Assembly: GCA_900547405.1 (NCBI GenBank)
Contig: URGL01000019.1
Coordinates: forward strand, 1-38,569
DNA from: an uncultured Eubacteriales bacterium
GTDB taxonomy: Bacteria > Bacillota > Clostridia > Oscillospirales > Oscillospiraceae
Direction of reading: 5' to 3'
DNA length: 38,569 nt
The notes under the pieces are model-generated. The model was not told the origin of the DNA. It saw nothing but the letters and a program-made list of their open reading frames with translations, and made no database searches. This document shows positions 1-5,924 of this stretch, one piece after another. Every line of letters begins with the position of its first letter. Position 1 is the first letter of the stretch. The translations under genes were made by a program, and so were the position numbers.

Positions 1-803
1 TCCTTGCCATCGGCCACAGTGCCCGGGATACCTTCGAAAGCCTGTTGGCCCAGGGGGTGCCCATGGAGCCCAAGCCCTTTGCCATGGGCGTCCGCATTGA
101 GCACAGGCAGGAAGACATAGACGCTGCCCAGTATGGCCGACCCCGGGGGGCCTTGCCTCCCGCGGACTACAAGCTGGTCCAGCACCTGGAGGACGGCACG
201 GTGTATACCTTCTGCATGTGCCCCGGGGGCTATGTGGTTGCGGCGGCCTCGGAAGAGGGCCGCACCGTCACCAACGGCATGAGCTATGCCGATCGGGACG
301 GGGAGAACGCCAATGCCGCTCTGCTCGTCACCGTAAATCCCGAGGTGTTCCCCTATGAGGGCGCCCTGGGAGGTATGTACTGGCAGAGGGAAATTGAAAA
401 AGCCGCCTATGACCTTTCCGGTAGCTACCGGGCTCCTGCCCAGCGGGTGGGGGACTTCCTGGCCGGGAAGGAGAGCCAAGGACCGGGAACGGTGAAGCCC
501 ACTTACCGTCCCGGTGTCACCTGGACGGACTTGCATCGGTGCCTGCCGGAGCGGATCACCGGGGCTTTGGAGCAGGCGCTTCCCAAGCTGGAAGGCAGGC
601 TCCGGGGCTTTGCGGACCCGAACGCGGTGCTTACCGCCCCGGAGACCCGGAGTTCCTCTCCGGTGCGGATCCTCCGGGACGAGACCCGGCAGTCTTCTGT
701 CCTGGGCCTCTATCCCACAGGAGAAGGGGCGGGCTACGCCGGGGGCATTATGTCTGCGGCCATTGACGGAATGATGACTGCGGAAGCCATCTTGGCCGAA
801 TAA
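1..803 (+). CDS. FAD-dependent NAD(P)/FAD oxidoreductase, 3' part only
   Basis: The gene runs in from the left edge; the reading frame is open from base 3 and only the C-terminal ~266 residues are present. The visible part opens with LAIGHSARDTFESL and closes with a PTGEGAGYAGGIMSAAIDG stretch. Both are typical of the FAD-dependent dehydrogenase family COG2509, where the last motif lies against the FAD. The substrate of this family is not established. The N-terminal Rossmann glycine motif must lie outside the window. A TTG codon at 45 could be mistaken for a start, but the conserved residues upstream of it show the protein continues leftward. A hairpin terminator follows the stop directly. 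The family assignment is fairly secure; the function is not. Confidence 0.85.
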   Translation, partial: LAIGHSARDTFESLLAQGVPMEPKPFAMGVRIEHRQEDIDAAQYGRPRGALPPADYKLVQHLEDGTVYTFCMCPGGYVVAAASEEGRTVTNGMSYADRDGENANAALLVTVNPEVFPYEGALGGMYWQREIEKAAYDLSGSYRAPAQRVGDFLAGKESQGPGTVKPTYRPGVTWTDLHRCLPERITGALEQALPKLEGRLRGFADPNAVLTAPETRSSSPVRILRDETRQSSVLGLYPTGEGAGYAGGIMSAAIDGMMTAEAILAE

Positions 804-807
804 CAGG

Positions 808-841
808 TTTGCGCCGCCCGGAGCAGTCCGGACGGCGCAAA
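808..841. terminator. Bidirectional hairpin terminator between convergent genes
   Basis: TTTGCGCCG (808-816) pairs with CGGCGCAAA (833-841). An inner CCGGA/TCCGG stem follows after one mismatch, around a GCAG loop. It is followed by ATTTTAT on the plus strand and preceded by AAA on the other side, and it separates two convergent stop codons only 40 bases apart. Confidence 0.8.
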
Positions 842-843
842 TT

Positions 844-1113
844 TTATCGTTTGGAGATCAAAAATACCGCCAGCCCGATTTGGACGGCCAAAATCAAGGG
901 GATTCCAATGGTGAACTTCTTGTGCTTGGTTTTATGCCGTGCGGTGTACATGCCCAGCAGGGCTCCCACGCTGCCGCCCAGGAGGGCGGAGGTCATGAGG
1001 GTGGATTCCGGGATCCGCCACAGATGTTTTTTGGCTTTCAGCTTGTCTGCAAGCATAAGAAGGAAGGCAACGGCATTGATTATCAGCAGGTAGATGAGGA
1101 TGAGTTCTTTCAT
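844..1113 (-). CDS. DUF1294 family small membrane protein
   Basis: An 89-residue protein with about three hydrophobic segments: an N-terminal one (LILIYLLIINAVAFLLML), a glycine-rich middle one (LLGGSVGALLGMY) and a C-terminal one (IPLILAVQIGLAVFL). The pattern DKxxAKxxxWRIPE followed by a small hydrophobic GGS/GA segment and a basic HKTKHKKF turn matches DUF1294 membrane proteins, whose function is unknown. I chose the ATG at 1113 over an in-frame GTG nine bases upstream because AAAGG lies at the right distance from the ATG. The gene is divergent from the lipoprotein gene with only 28 bases between starts, so each promoter must lie partly in the neighbour. Confidence 0.82.
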   Translation of the reverse strand: MKELILIYLLIINAVAFLLMLADKLKAKKHLWRIPESTLMTSALLGGSVGALLGMYTARHKTKHKKFTIGIPLILAVQIGLAVFLISKR

Positions 1114-1141
1114 GAGTAACACCTTTCCGGGAGGGATGTTT

Positions 1142-1630
1142 GTGAAAAAATTATTTTTGACGGCGGTTCTTGGAGCAACACTGCTCTGGGGCTGCGCAAA
1201 TCAGGAGGCTTTGGAAACGGTGGCGGATGTGTGGGACGTGCCGGCCATGGCGGCTCCCAGGCAGATATCCGTAGAGCTTCCGGAGGGGGCAGGGGCGGAG
1301 ACCCTGGAGAGCGATGCTGGGCGGCTGTATGTGACGGACGACTACAGCCTGTCTTTGGAAACGCTGGAGGCCGGCGACCTGGACGCAACGCTGCGCCAGC
1401 TCACCGGCCGGGGAAAAGAAGACCTGACCGTCATGGAGACCCAACAGGGGGATACCAAGCGCTATGAATTCGTCTGGGCCGCCGCGGGAGAGACCGGGGA
1501 AATGCTGGGCCGGGGAGCGATATTGGACGACGGAAACTACCACTATTGTATGTCACTGCTCCGCCCGGCGGAGAAAGTTTCCCAGGTCCTGTGGAATCCG
1601 GTTTTTGCGTCCTTTTCCCTGGAGCCCTAA
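1142..1630 (+). CDS. Small predicted lipoprotein, unknown function
   Basis: Starting at GTG 1142, which has GGGAGG seven bases upstream, gives a 162-residue protein. It has a basic N-terminus, a hydrophobic signal sequence and a lipobox ending LLWGC (lipidation Cys 18). I recognise no domain in the ~140-residue mature part; it looks like a compact alpha/beta extracytoplasmic domain with short strands (RYEFVWAAAG, NYHYCMSLLRP). A longer in-frame reading from ATG 1094 or 1136 would put extra residues before the signal peptide and is less likely. Divergent from the DUF1294 gene and followed directly by a repeat-like element. Expected location: outer face of the membrane. Confidence 0.72.
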   Translation: MKKLFLTAVLGATLLWGCANQEALETVADVWDVPAMAAPRQISVELPEGAGAETLESDAGRLYVTDDYSLSLETLEAGDLDATLRQLTGRGKEDLTVMETQQGDTKRYEFVWAAAGETGEMLGRGAILDDGNYHYCMSLLRPAEKVSQVLWNPVFASFSLEP

Positions 1631-1688
1631 ACCCTCTCCTGGGAGAGGGTGGCACGGTGAAGCCGTGACGGGTGTGGGGCGGTGCAAG
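1631..1688. repeat. Intergenic double-hairpin element, repeat-like
   Basis: It begins one base after the lipoprotein stop with ACCCTCTCC-TG-GGAGAGGGT (1631-1650), a perfect 9-bp stem with a two-base loop. A second hairpin CACGG-TGAAG-CCGTG (1653-1667) and a GACGGGTGTGGGG tail follow. The shape (two compact hairpins plus a G-rich tail in an intergenic slot) resembles short palindromic elements I associate with gut Firmicutes genomes. Only one copy is present here, so repetitiveness cannot be shown. It may also end both convergent transcripts. Confidence 0.5.
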
Positions 1689-1689
1689 T

Positions 1690-2874
1690 TTAGTAGAAGC
1701 ACAGCGCTGTAAAGCTGACAGCTGCCCCATAGACCCAGGCTCTGAAGCAGCCCTTCCTGCCATTGAGGCTTGCGGCGGCCAGAAGACAGCCATAGACCAT
1801 CACCCCCACGCCCCAGGCGGAGAGGAGCCGCAGGGGAGTGAAGCCGAAGCGGTGGATATACAGCACCAGCTTTCCGGCAGCTGTGACGGCCAGGAAAACA
1901 GTCTCTACCAGGAGCAGCACCCCGGCCAGCCGCAGAGGAGCCTGGTCTTTGCAAAGGAGCTGCCCCAGGCCGATGAGCAGGAAGTTGATGACCATGACCT
2001 GGCACAGCTGGAAGAAACCCTGCCTGGCATAGGCAGAGGCCGTCAGGGTTCCGGGGACGGTGCCATGAAAAACGGCAAACAGGCTGGTGGCTTGGACGGC
2101 GAAGAAGACAATGTACAGCCCAATGAAAGCGCTCCAGATGCCAACGATCAGTTTGGGCTCAAATCGCTGGAAGCGTTCCGGGGGGAGGGGATTTCTGTTG
2201 GAACCCTTCTGCCCGGCCAGCAGGCCGTAAAGCCAGCCGCCCACAGGCAGACCAAAGAGAAACTTGAGAAAAAAGTTGGAAAGCCACTGGGGAGACCGGA
2301 AAGAGAAAAGATGCTCCAGCAGGGTCCCAAAGGCGGCATCGGCCTGACCCAGCAGATTTGCTGCCAGCGCAAACAGGGGGATGGCAAAAAGGATCAAAAG
2401 AATACTGGGCAGTTGTTTTTTCAGGCTGCCCTTCTTTGTGCTGCCCAGAATTTCCCGGGTACCGCGGAAGACGTGCCTTTCCCGGAGAAAGAAATTCAGG
2501 AATGGGAGACATAGGCCGCCCCAGACGCATTCTGCCAGAAAGCCCAGCCAGTGGTCCAGGGATCCTTCTTCTGACAGTGCCCAGAGGACCGCAAAGCCGT
2601 GGAGAGCCAGGACGGCATAGAAGTCCGTGGCCCGGCAGCGGTTCAGTGTGAGCGCCAGAGCGGTGAGGACCATGCAGACAGGGAAGACCAGCCGGTCCCG
2701 CCGGAAGGGCTCCGGCAGAATGGCCCAGGCCCAGAGGACAAAAGCGAGGGTAAAGAGCAGGGTATACCATTCTCTCGGGCCGCTGTTGCCGAAAAATCCG
2801 GTCAAAAAGCAGCAGATATACAGGTAACCGATGAGATATCCCGCCAGCGCGGGAAAAAACGTACTTCTTTTCAT
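1690..2874 (-). CDS. DUF4153/DUF4173-type polytopic membrane protein
   Basis: A 394-residue integral membrane protein with roughly ten hydrophobic helices. The segment YARQGFFQLCQVMVINFLLI is the hallmark of the DUF4153/DUF4173 family, and a large loop before it carries charged and proline residues. The biochemical role of this family is unknown. Its start codon overlaps the stop of the upstream XRE regulator by four bases (ATGA), so the two are translationally coupled. It is the last gene of the leftward DUF2975-XRE cassette. It converges with the lipoprotein gene at 1142, with a hairpin element between them. Confidence 0.8.
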   Translation of the reverse strand: MKRSTFFPALAGYLIGYLYICCFLTGFFGNSGPREWYTLLFTLAFVLWAWAILPEPFRRDRLVFPVCMVLTALALTLNRCRATDFYAVLALHGFAVLWALSEEGSLDHWLGFLAECVWGGLCLPFLNFFLRERHVFRGTREILGSTKKGSLKKQLPSILLILFAIPLFALAANLLGQADAAFGTLLEHLFSFRSPQWLSNFFLKFLFGLPVGGWLYGLLAGQKGSNRNPLPPERFQRFEPKLIVGIWSAFIGLYIVFFAVQATSLFAVFHGTVPGTLTASAYARQGFFQLCQVMVINFLLIGLGQLLCKDQAPLRLAGVLLLVETVFLAVTAAGKLVLYIHRFGFTPLRLLSAWGVGVMVYGCLLAAASLNGRKGCFRAWVYGAAVSFTALCFY

Positions 2875-3083
2875 AGCTCCTCCTTTCGGTATTCCAGGAT
2901 ATCCCCAGGCTGGCAGTCCAGAACCCGGCAGATCTCCTCCAGGGTGGAAAAGCGGATGGCTTTGGCTTTCTGATTTTTCAGGATGGACAGGTTGGCGGGG
3001 GTGATGCCGATTTTTTCCGCCAGCTCCCCGGCCCCTATTTTCCGCTTGGCCATCATCACATCTAAGTTGACGACAATTCCCAT
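2871..3083 (-). CDS. Small XRE/Cro-CI family transcriptional regulator
   Basis: A 70-residue protein that is almost entirely one helix-turn-helix domain: LAEKIGITPANLSILKNQKA forms the HTH, followed by FSTLEEICRVLDCQPGDILE, the usual end of the small Cro/CI (YozG-like) domain. No effector or dimerisation domain remains. It lies 9 bases after the DUF2975 gene and overlaps the DUF4153 gene by four bases. In many Firmicutes a DUF2975 membrane protein is paired with such a regulator, and the pair is thought to act together. Regulation of its own promoter at 3578-3606 is likely but inferred. Confidence 0.9.
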   Translation of the reverse strand: MGIVVNLDVMMAKRKIGAGELAEKIGITPANLSILKNQKAKAIRFSTLEEICRVLDCQPGDILEYRKEEL

Positions 3084-3092
3084 AGCGTCACC

Positions 3093-3551
3093 TCATACCG
3101 TCAGGTCCAGCTCATCCTGCATGGGGATAGCATGCCGGAAGACCTGCCGCACAATGCGAACCACCAGGCCCATGAAGGCGGTGGCCAGCACCAGGGTGAA
3201 AAGAGTGGGAAGGACAAACGTGCCCCCCAGGCAGATGAGGCAGGCGGTGAAGCAGCAGAACTGGATCACGGTCAAAGATTTCACATTTTCCGGAACAAAT
3301 ACAGCTCTTTGACCCAGCCGGGTCAGCAATTGCCACATGGTGGCCAGCAAGGCAAAACCCGGCAGGTTGCATAGGTACAGGCAGATGATCAGTGTAAGGG
3401 TATGGTTGGGGCTCCAGAAGGGCAGTTTTTGGAAAAGCTTCGTCAAGGGCCAGATGCCCACATCCAGGGCCGCGAGAGCCAGGGCGAACAACAGGATCAT
3501 GGCCTTGCTCAAAAGAATGCTCCTAACGGGAACGGTTTCCGGTCGATTCAT
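3093..3551 (-). CDS. DUF2975 membrane protein
   Basis: A 152-residue protein with four predicted transmembrane helices (two before and two after a short loop containing GQRAVFVPENVKSL), the layout of DUF2975 proteins. Function in this family is not established; they are usually co-encoded with a small XRE regulator, as here. The start ATG at 3551 is preceded by GCAAAGGAGG with six bases of spacing. First gene of a three-gene leftward operon (DUF2975, XRE, DUF4153) with a near-ideal vegetative promoter just upstream. Confidence 0.82.
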   Translation of the reverse strand: MNRPETVPVRSILLSKAMILLFALALAALDVGIWPLTKLFQKLPFWSPNHTLTLIICLYLCNLPGFALLATMWQLLTRLGQRAVFVPENVKSLTVIQFCCFTACLICLGGTFVLPTLFTLVLATAFMGLVVRIVRQVFRHAIPMQDELDLTV

Positions 3552-3559
3552 AAAAAAGA

Positions 3560-3593
3560 CCTCCTTTGCTTGAACGCATCATAGCAAAGGAGG
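3560..3593. promoter_or_regulatory. 10-bp inverted repeat flanking the -10 box (candidate operator)
   Basis: CCTCCTTTGC (3560-3569) and GCAAAGGAGG (3584-3593) are perfect inverted repeats separated by 14 bases. One arm is the ribosome binding site of the DUF2975 gene and the other fills the promoter spacer. The -10 box lies between them. The upstream arm would not be transcribed, so this is a DNA-level symmetry rather than an RNA hairpin. Confidence 0.45.
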
Positions 3594-3606
3594 AAATGTT
3601 TGTCAA
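3578..3606 (-). promoter_or_regulatory. Sigma-A type promoter of the DUF2975-XRE-DUF4153 operon
   Basis: Reading leftward, TTGACA (3601-3606) is separated by exactly 17 bases from TATGAT (3578-3583). The predicted start of transcription lies about 20 bases upstream of the DUF2975 start codon. Confidence 0.8.
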
Positions 3607-3644
3607 TAGGAATTTATTGAAAAACGATAAATTATTCATGAATA

Positions 3645-4658
3645 TCAGGAGATGAACTGAATCTCATGCTCCGAGCGGATGGAGCCGCGGAGCCCTTCTG
3701 TAGCATACAGGGTCCCGTCATCCCCGATGAGCACGGCATCGAATTCCTCTTTGTGGGCCCGCCAATAGTCGCTGGCCGTTTCCAGACCCATGATATACAG
3801 GGCGGTGGACAGGCCGTCGCCCAGGGTACCGTCGGAACTGACGATAGAGACAGAGCTCAGGCCGCTTTCCGCGGGGTAGCCGGTCCGGGGGTCCAGGATG
3901 TGCAGGTAGGTCTTGCCGTCCTGCTGGAAGAACCGCTCATATCCCCCGGAGGTGATGACGGCCTTGTCCGTAATGGATACGGCGCAGTAGATGCCGCTCT
4001 GGCTGTTCCAGGGGTCCCGGATGCCGATGCTCCAGGGGGTGCCGTCGGGCTTGGTGCCCAGGCACTGGACATTGCCCCCCAGGCTCACCATGGCGCTTTG
4101 GATCCCGGCGGTTTTCAGAATATCCGTCACCCGCTGGGAGGTGTAGCCCTTGCCGATGCCGCCCAGGTCGATGCTCTGACCCTGGCCAAGGGTAGCGGTC
4201 TTGGTTTCCGCGTTGTAGCCGACCTGCTGATAGCCCACCAGGGCCATGGCACTGGTCAGCTCCGCCTCTGTGGGGACGTGGTAGGTCTTATCGTAGAAGC
4301 CCCAGAGCTTTACCACCGGATAGACGGTTATGTCAAAGAGCCCGTCCGTATCCTGGGCCAGAGTCAGGGCTTCTTGAAGCAAATCGCCGGTGTCCTGGGA
4401 CAAGACGAGACTTCCCCGGGCGTTGAGCTGAGAGACTTCACTGTGTGCCGAGCCGGTGCTGAGCAGGGCATCCAAGCGCTGGATCTCCGCTTGAGCCTCT
4501 GCCAGAGCCGCGTCCCGGCCCCGGCCGTAGGCGGTGAGCTGCATCACTGTGTCCATAGAAGTGAGATAGATGCTGCTGCTTTTTCCGGCCTCCGGGTCGG
4601 AGGCGCAGCCGGAAAGCAGCAGAGCGGCAAGCAGAAGGGTCAGGAAGTGCTTTTTCAT
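3645..4658 (-). CDS. apbE: FAD:protein FMN transferase, lipoprotein (ApbE)
   Basis: A 337-residue protein with a signal peptide and lipobox LLLSGC (Cys 18), so anchored outside the membrane. It carries the ApbE signatures in order: SMDTVMQLTAYG near the N-terminus, DLGGIGKGY, SLGGN, then HILDPRTGYPA and GDGLSTALYIMG, the region that binds the divalent metal and FAD. The enzyme transfers FMN from FAD to a Thr in target flavoproteins such as Rnf/Nqr subunits or extracellular reductases; no target gene is in the window. GGAGG lies eight bases before ATG 4658. It has its own promoter (4724-4752) and no partner gene on its strand. Confidence 0.95.
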   Translation of the reverse strand: MKKHFLTLLLAALLLSGCASDPEAGKSSSIYLTSMDTVMQLTAYGRGRDAALAEAQAEIQRLDALLSTGSAHSEVSQLNARGSLVLSQDTGDLLQEALTLAQDTDGLFDITVYPVVKLWGFYDKTYHVPTEAELTSAMALVGYQQVGYNAETKTATLGQGQSIDLGGIGKGYTSQRVTDILKTAGIQSAMVSLGGNVQCLGTKPDGTPWSIGIRDPWNSQSGIYCAVSITDKAVITSGGYERFFQQDGKTYLHILDPRTGYPAESGLSSVSIVSSDGTLGDGLSTALYIMGLETASDYWRAHKEEFDAVLIGDDGTLYATEGLRGSIRSEHEIQFIS

Positions 4659-4684
4659 GGAAATCCTCCAAAAGAAAAGAAATC

Positions 4685-4701
4685 AGCGGAGAATTCCCGC
4701 T
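4685..4701. promoter_or_regulatory. Near-palindrome in the apbE leader
   Basis: AGCGGAGAATTCCCGCT is a 17-base near-palindrome with one mismatched pair, centred on GAATTC. It lies about 15-30 bases after the predicted apbE transcription start, so it could be a leader hairpin or a protein site. Confidence 0.3.
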
Positions 4702-4723
4702 GTTTATCTTGGTTTTGACTGCA

Positions 4724-4752
4724 ATTATACCCGATTATTTCCCGATTGTAAA
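4724..4752 (-). promoter_or_regulatory. apbE promoter with a repeated CCCGATT in its spacer
   Basis: Reading leftward, TTTACA (4747-4752), a 17-base spacer, then TATAAT (4724-4729). The spacer region holds two copies of CCCGATT (plus-strand 4730-4736 and 4741-4747), 11 bases apart, about one helical turn. Confidence 0.75.
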
Positions 4753-4783
4753 GTGGTAGAATTCGCTGGAAGAAAAAAGACCC

Positions 4784-4812
4784 TTGCATTTATTCCATAA
4801 ATGTTATACATT
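4784..4812 (+). promoter_or_regulatory. Possible promoter of the BadF-family gene
   Basis: TTGCAT (4784-4789), 17 bases, TACATT (4807-4812), inside an A+T-rich stretch that also has a TATACA option and the small palindrome ATACATTATGTAT. Only a moderate match. If used, it gives a leader of about 110 bases before the start codon. Confidence 0.35.
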
Positions 4813-4847
4813 ATGTATAGATTGTGATGGGAATGGGAAATGAAACG

Positions 4848-4888
4848 ATTGGGGAATACCTGTTTCGTCCCGGACCCGTTTCCCCAAT
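4848..4888 (+). promoter_or_regulatory. Leader hairpin upstream of the BadF-family gene
   Basis: ATTGGGGAA (4848-4856) pairs perfectly with TTCCCCAAT (4880-4888) around a 23-base loop, followed eight bases later by TTTTTT (4897-4902). Together with the long untranslated leader this could be an attenuator or a ligand-binding leader. I recognise no known riboswitch class in it. Confidence 0.35.
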
Positions 4889-4928
4889 GCCCCCGGCGTT
4901 TTTTGGTGAAGAAGGAGAGAAAACAGAA

Positions 4929-5837
4929 ATGACAAATCTTTATCTTGGCGTTTATGGCGGCGGTACCCGCACGGAGCTTCGTGTGGCAGACGAAGAGGGA
5001 CGGGAGCTTCTGTGCCTCCGGGGTGGCCCCACCAGCTACAAGGCGGTGGGAAACGCGGCGGCTTTCGCCAATATGCGGGACCTGGCACGGCAGATGGAGA
5101 GCCTGGGCGTCCGTCCCAGGCTTCTGACCCGTGGGGTCTGGGGCATTTCCGGCTGCGATACGCCCCAGGACCAGACGGTCTACGAGGCCATGGTCGAGCA
5201 GGCGGGCTTCCTGCCGGAGAGGACCACGGTGGTCAACAACGCGGTGCTGCCTTTCTGGGCCGCGGCAGAGCTGCCTGGTGTGGTGGTGATTGCGGGTACG
5301 GGTTCTGTTGTTATGGGCCTCGACAGCCAGGGGAAAACGAAACGCATTGGCGGCTGGAACTATGCCTTCTCGGATCTGGGCTCCGGCTACTGGATGGGCT
5401 CCCGGCTATTGCGGGAGATGACTCTGTGGCTGGATGGCTGCCGGGAGGACTGCTTCACCTTCCGCAAGGTGGAAGCAAAGCTCCTGCCCCAGGGGGGCAG
5501 CCGGGAAGATATGCTCTACCGTCTCTCCACGTTAAATAAGGGCTCGGAGATCGCCTCCTACGCCTCTATTGTTTTGGATACGGCAGAGTCCCCTCTGTGT
5601 AAAAAGCTCCGCCAGCAAGCGGCGGACTACCTGACGGACCAGGCCGGCAGAATGCTGGAGGCATTGCGTGCCAAAGGCGAGCAAAACCTGAAGATCGTCC
5701 TGGCCGGGGGCCTTGTTAAGAGTGAATTCTTCCGGGACCAGGCCGTGGCTGCCATGGAGGCCCACGGTGTGCCGGTGATCGTCAATACCGCGCCTCCCGC
5801 GGAGGGCGGCATTAAGCTGGCGAAGCATTTGGGATAA
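4929..5837 (+). CDS. BadF/BadG/BcrA/BcrD-type ATPase / N-acetylhexosamine kinase homologue, active site altered
   Basis: A 302-residue ASKHA-fold protein with the family layout: phosphate-1 loop near the N-terminus (LGVYGGGTRTE), GISGCD, the phosphate-2 loop VVVIAGTGSVVMG, GGWNYAFSDLGSGYWMG, and a C-terminal VLAGGLVKSEFF adenosine motif. Close relatives are N-acetylglucosamine kinases and BadF-type ATPases. Three acidic positions normally conserved in those enzymes differ: the loop Asp reads Tyr 9 (usual DGGGT), the N-D-A motif reads NNA (Asn 104), and the usual GDEGS reads SDLGS (Leu 150). Activity is therefore doubtful. ATG 4929 follows AAGGAG; a longer in-frame reading from 4824 lacks a ribosome site. 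It converges with the malic enzyme gene. Confidence 0.8.
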   Translation: MTNLYLGVYGGGTRTELRVADEEGRELLCLRGGPTSYKAVGNAAAFANMRDLARQMESLGVRPRLLTRGVWGISGCDTPQDQTVYEAMVEQAGFLPERTTVVNNAVLPFWAAAELPGVVVIAGTGSVVMGLDSQGKTKRIGGWNYAFSDLGSGYWMGSRLLREMTLWLDGCREDCFTFRKVEAKLLPQGGSREDMLYRLSTLNKGSEIASYASIVLDTAESPLCKKLRQQAADYLTDQAGRMLEALRAKGEQNLKIVLAGGLVKSEFFRDQAVAAMEAHGVPVIVNTAPPAEGGIKLAKHLG

Positions 5838-5867
5838 TATAACGGTCTATCCTTGTCTGACCAATCA

Positions 5868-5912
5868 GGGGCTGTCTCAAAACGATTTTTCAAAATCGTT
5901 CGAGACAGCCCC
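5868..5912. repeat. Long inverted-repeat hairpin between convergent genes
   Basis: GGGGCTGTCTC (5868-5878) pairs with GAGACAGCCCC (5902-5912), and inside it AACGATTTT (5881-5889) pairs with AAAATCGTT (5892-5900). Nearly the whole 45 bases form one stem. There is no clear T-run on either side. It probably ends both convergent transcripts, but its regularity and GGGCTGTCTCAAAA-type end also suit a dispersed palindromic element. Confidence 0.6.
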
Positions 5913-5924
5913 TTGCGTCAGTCT

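Noticed and set aside
4822..4928. In-frame upstream start of the BadF-family protein at 4824
   Set aside because: The added 35 residues have no conserved motif and no ribosome site and cover the leader hairpin.
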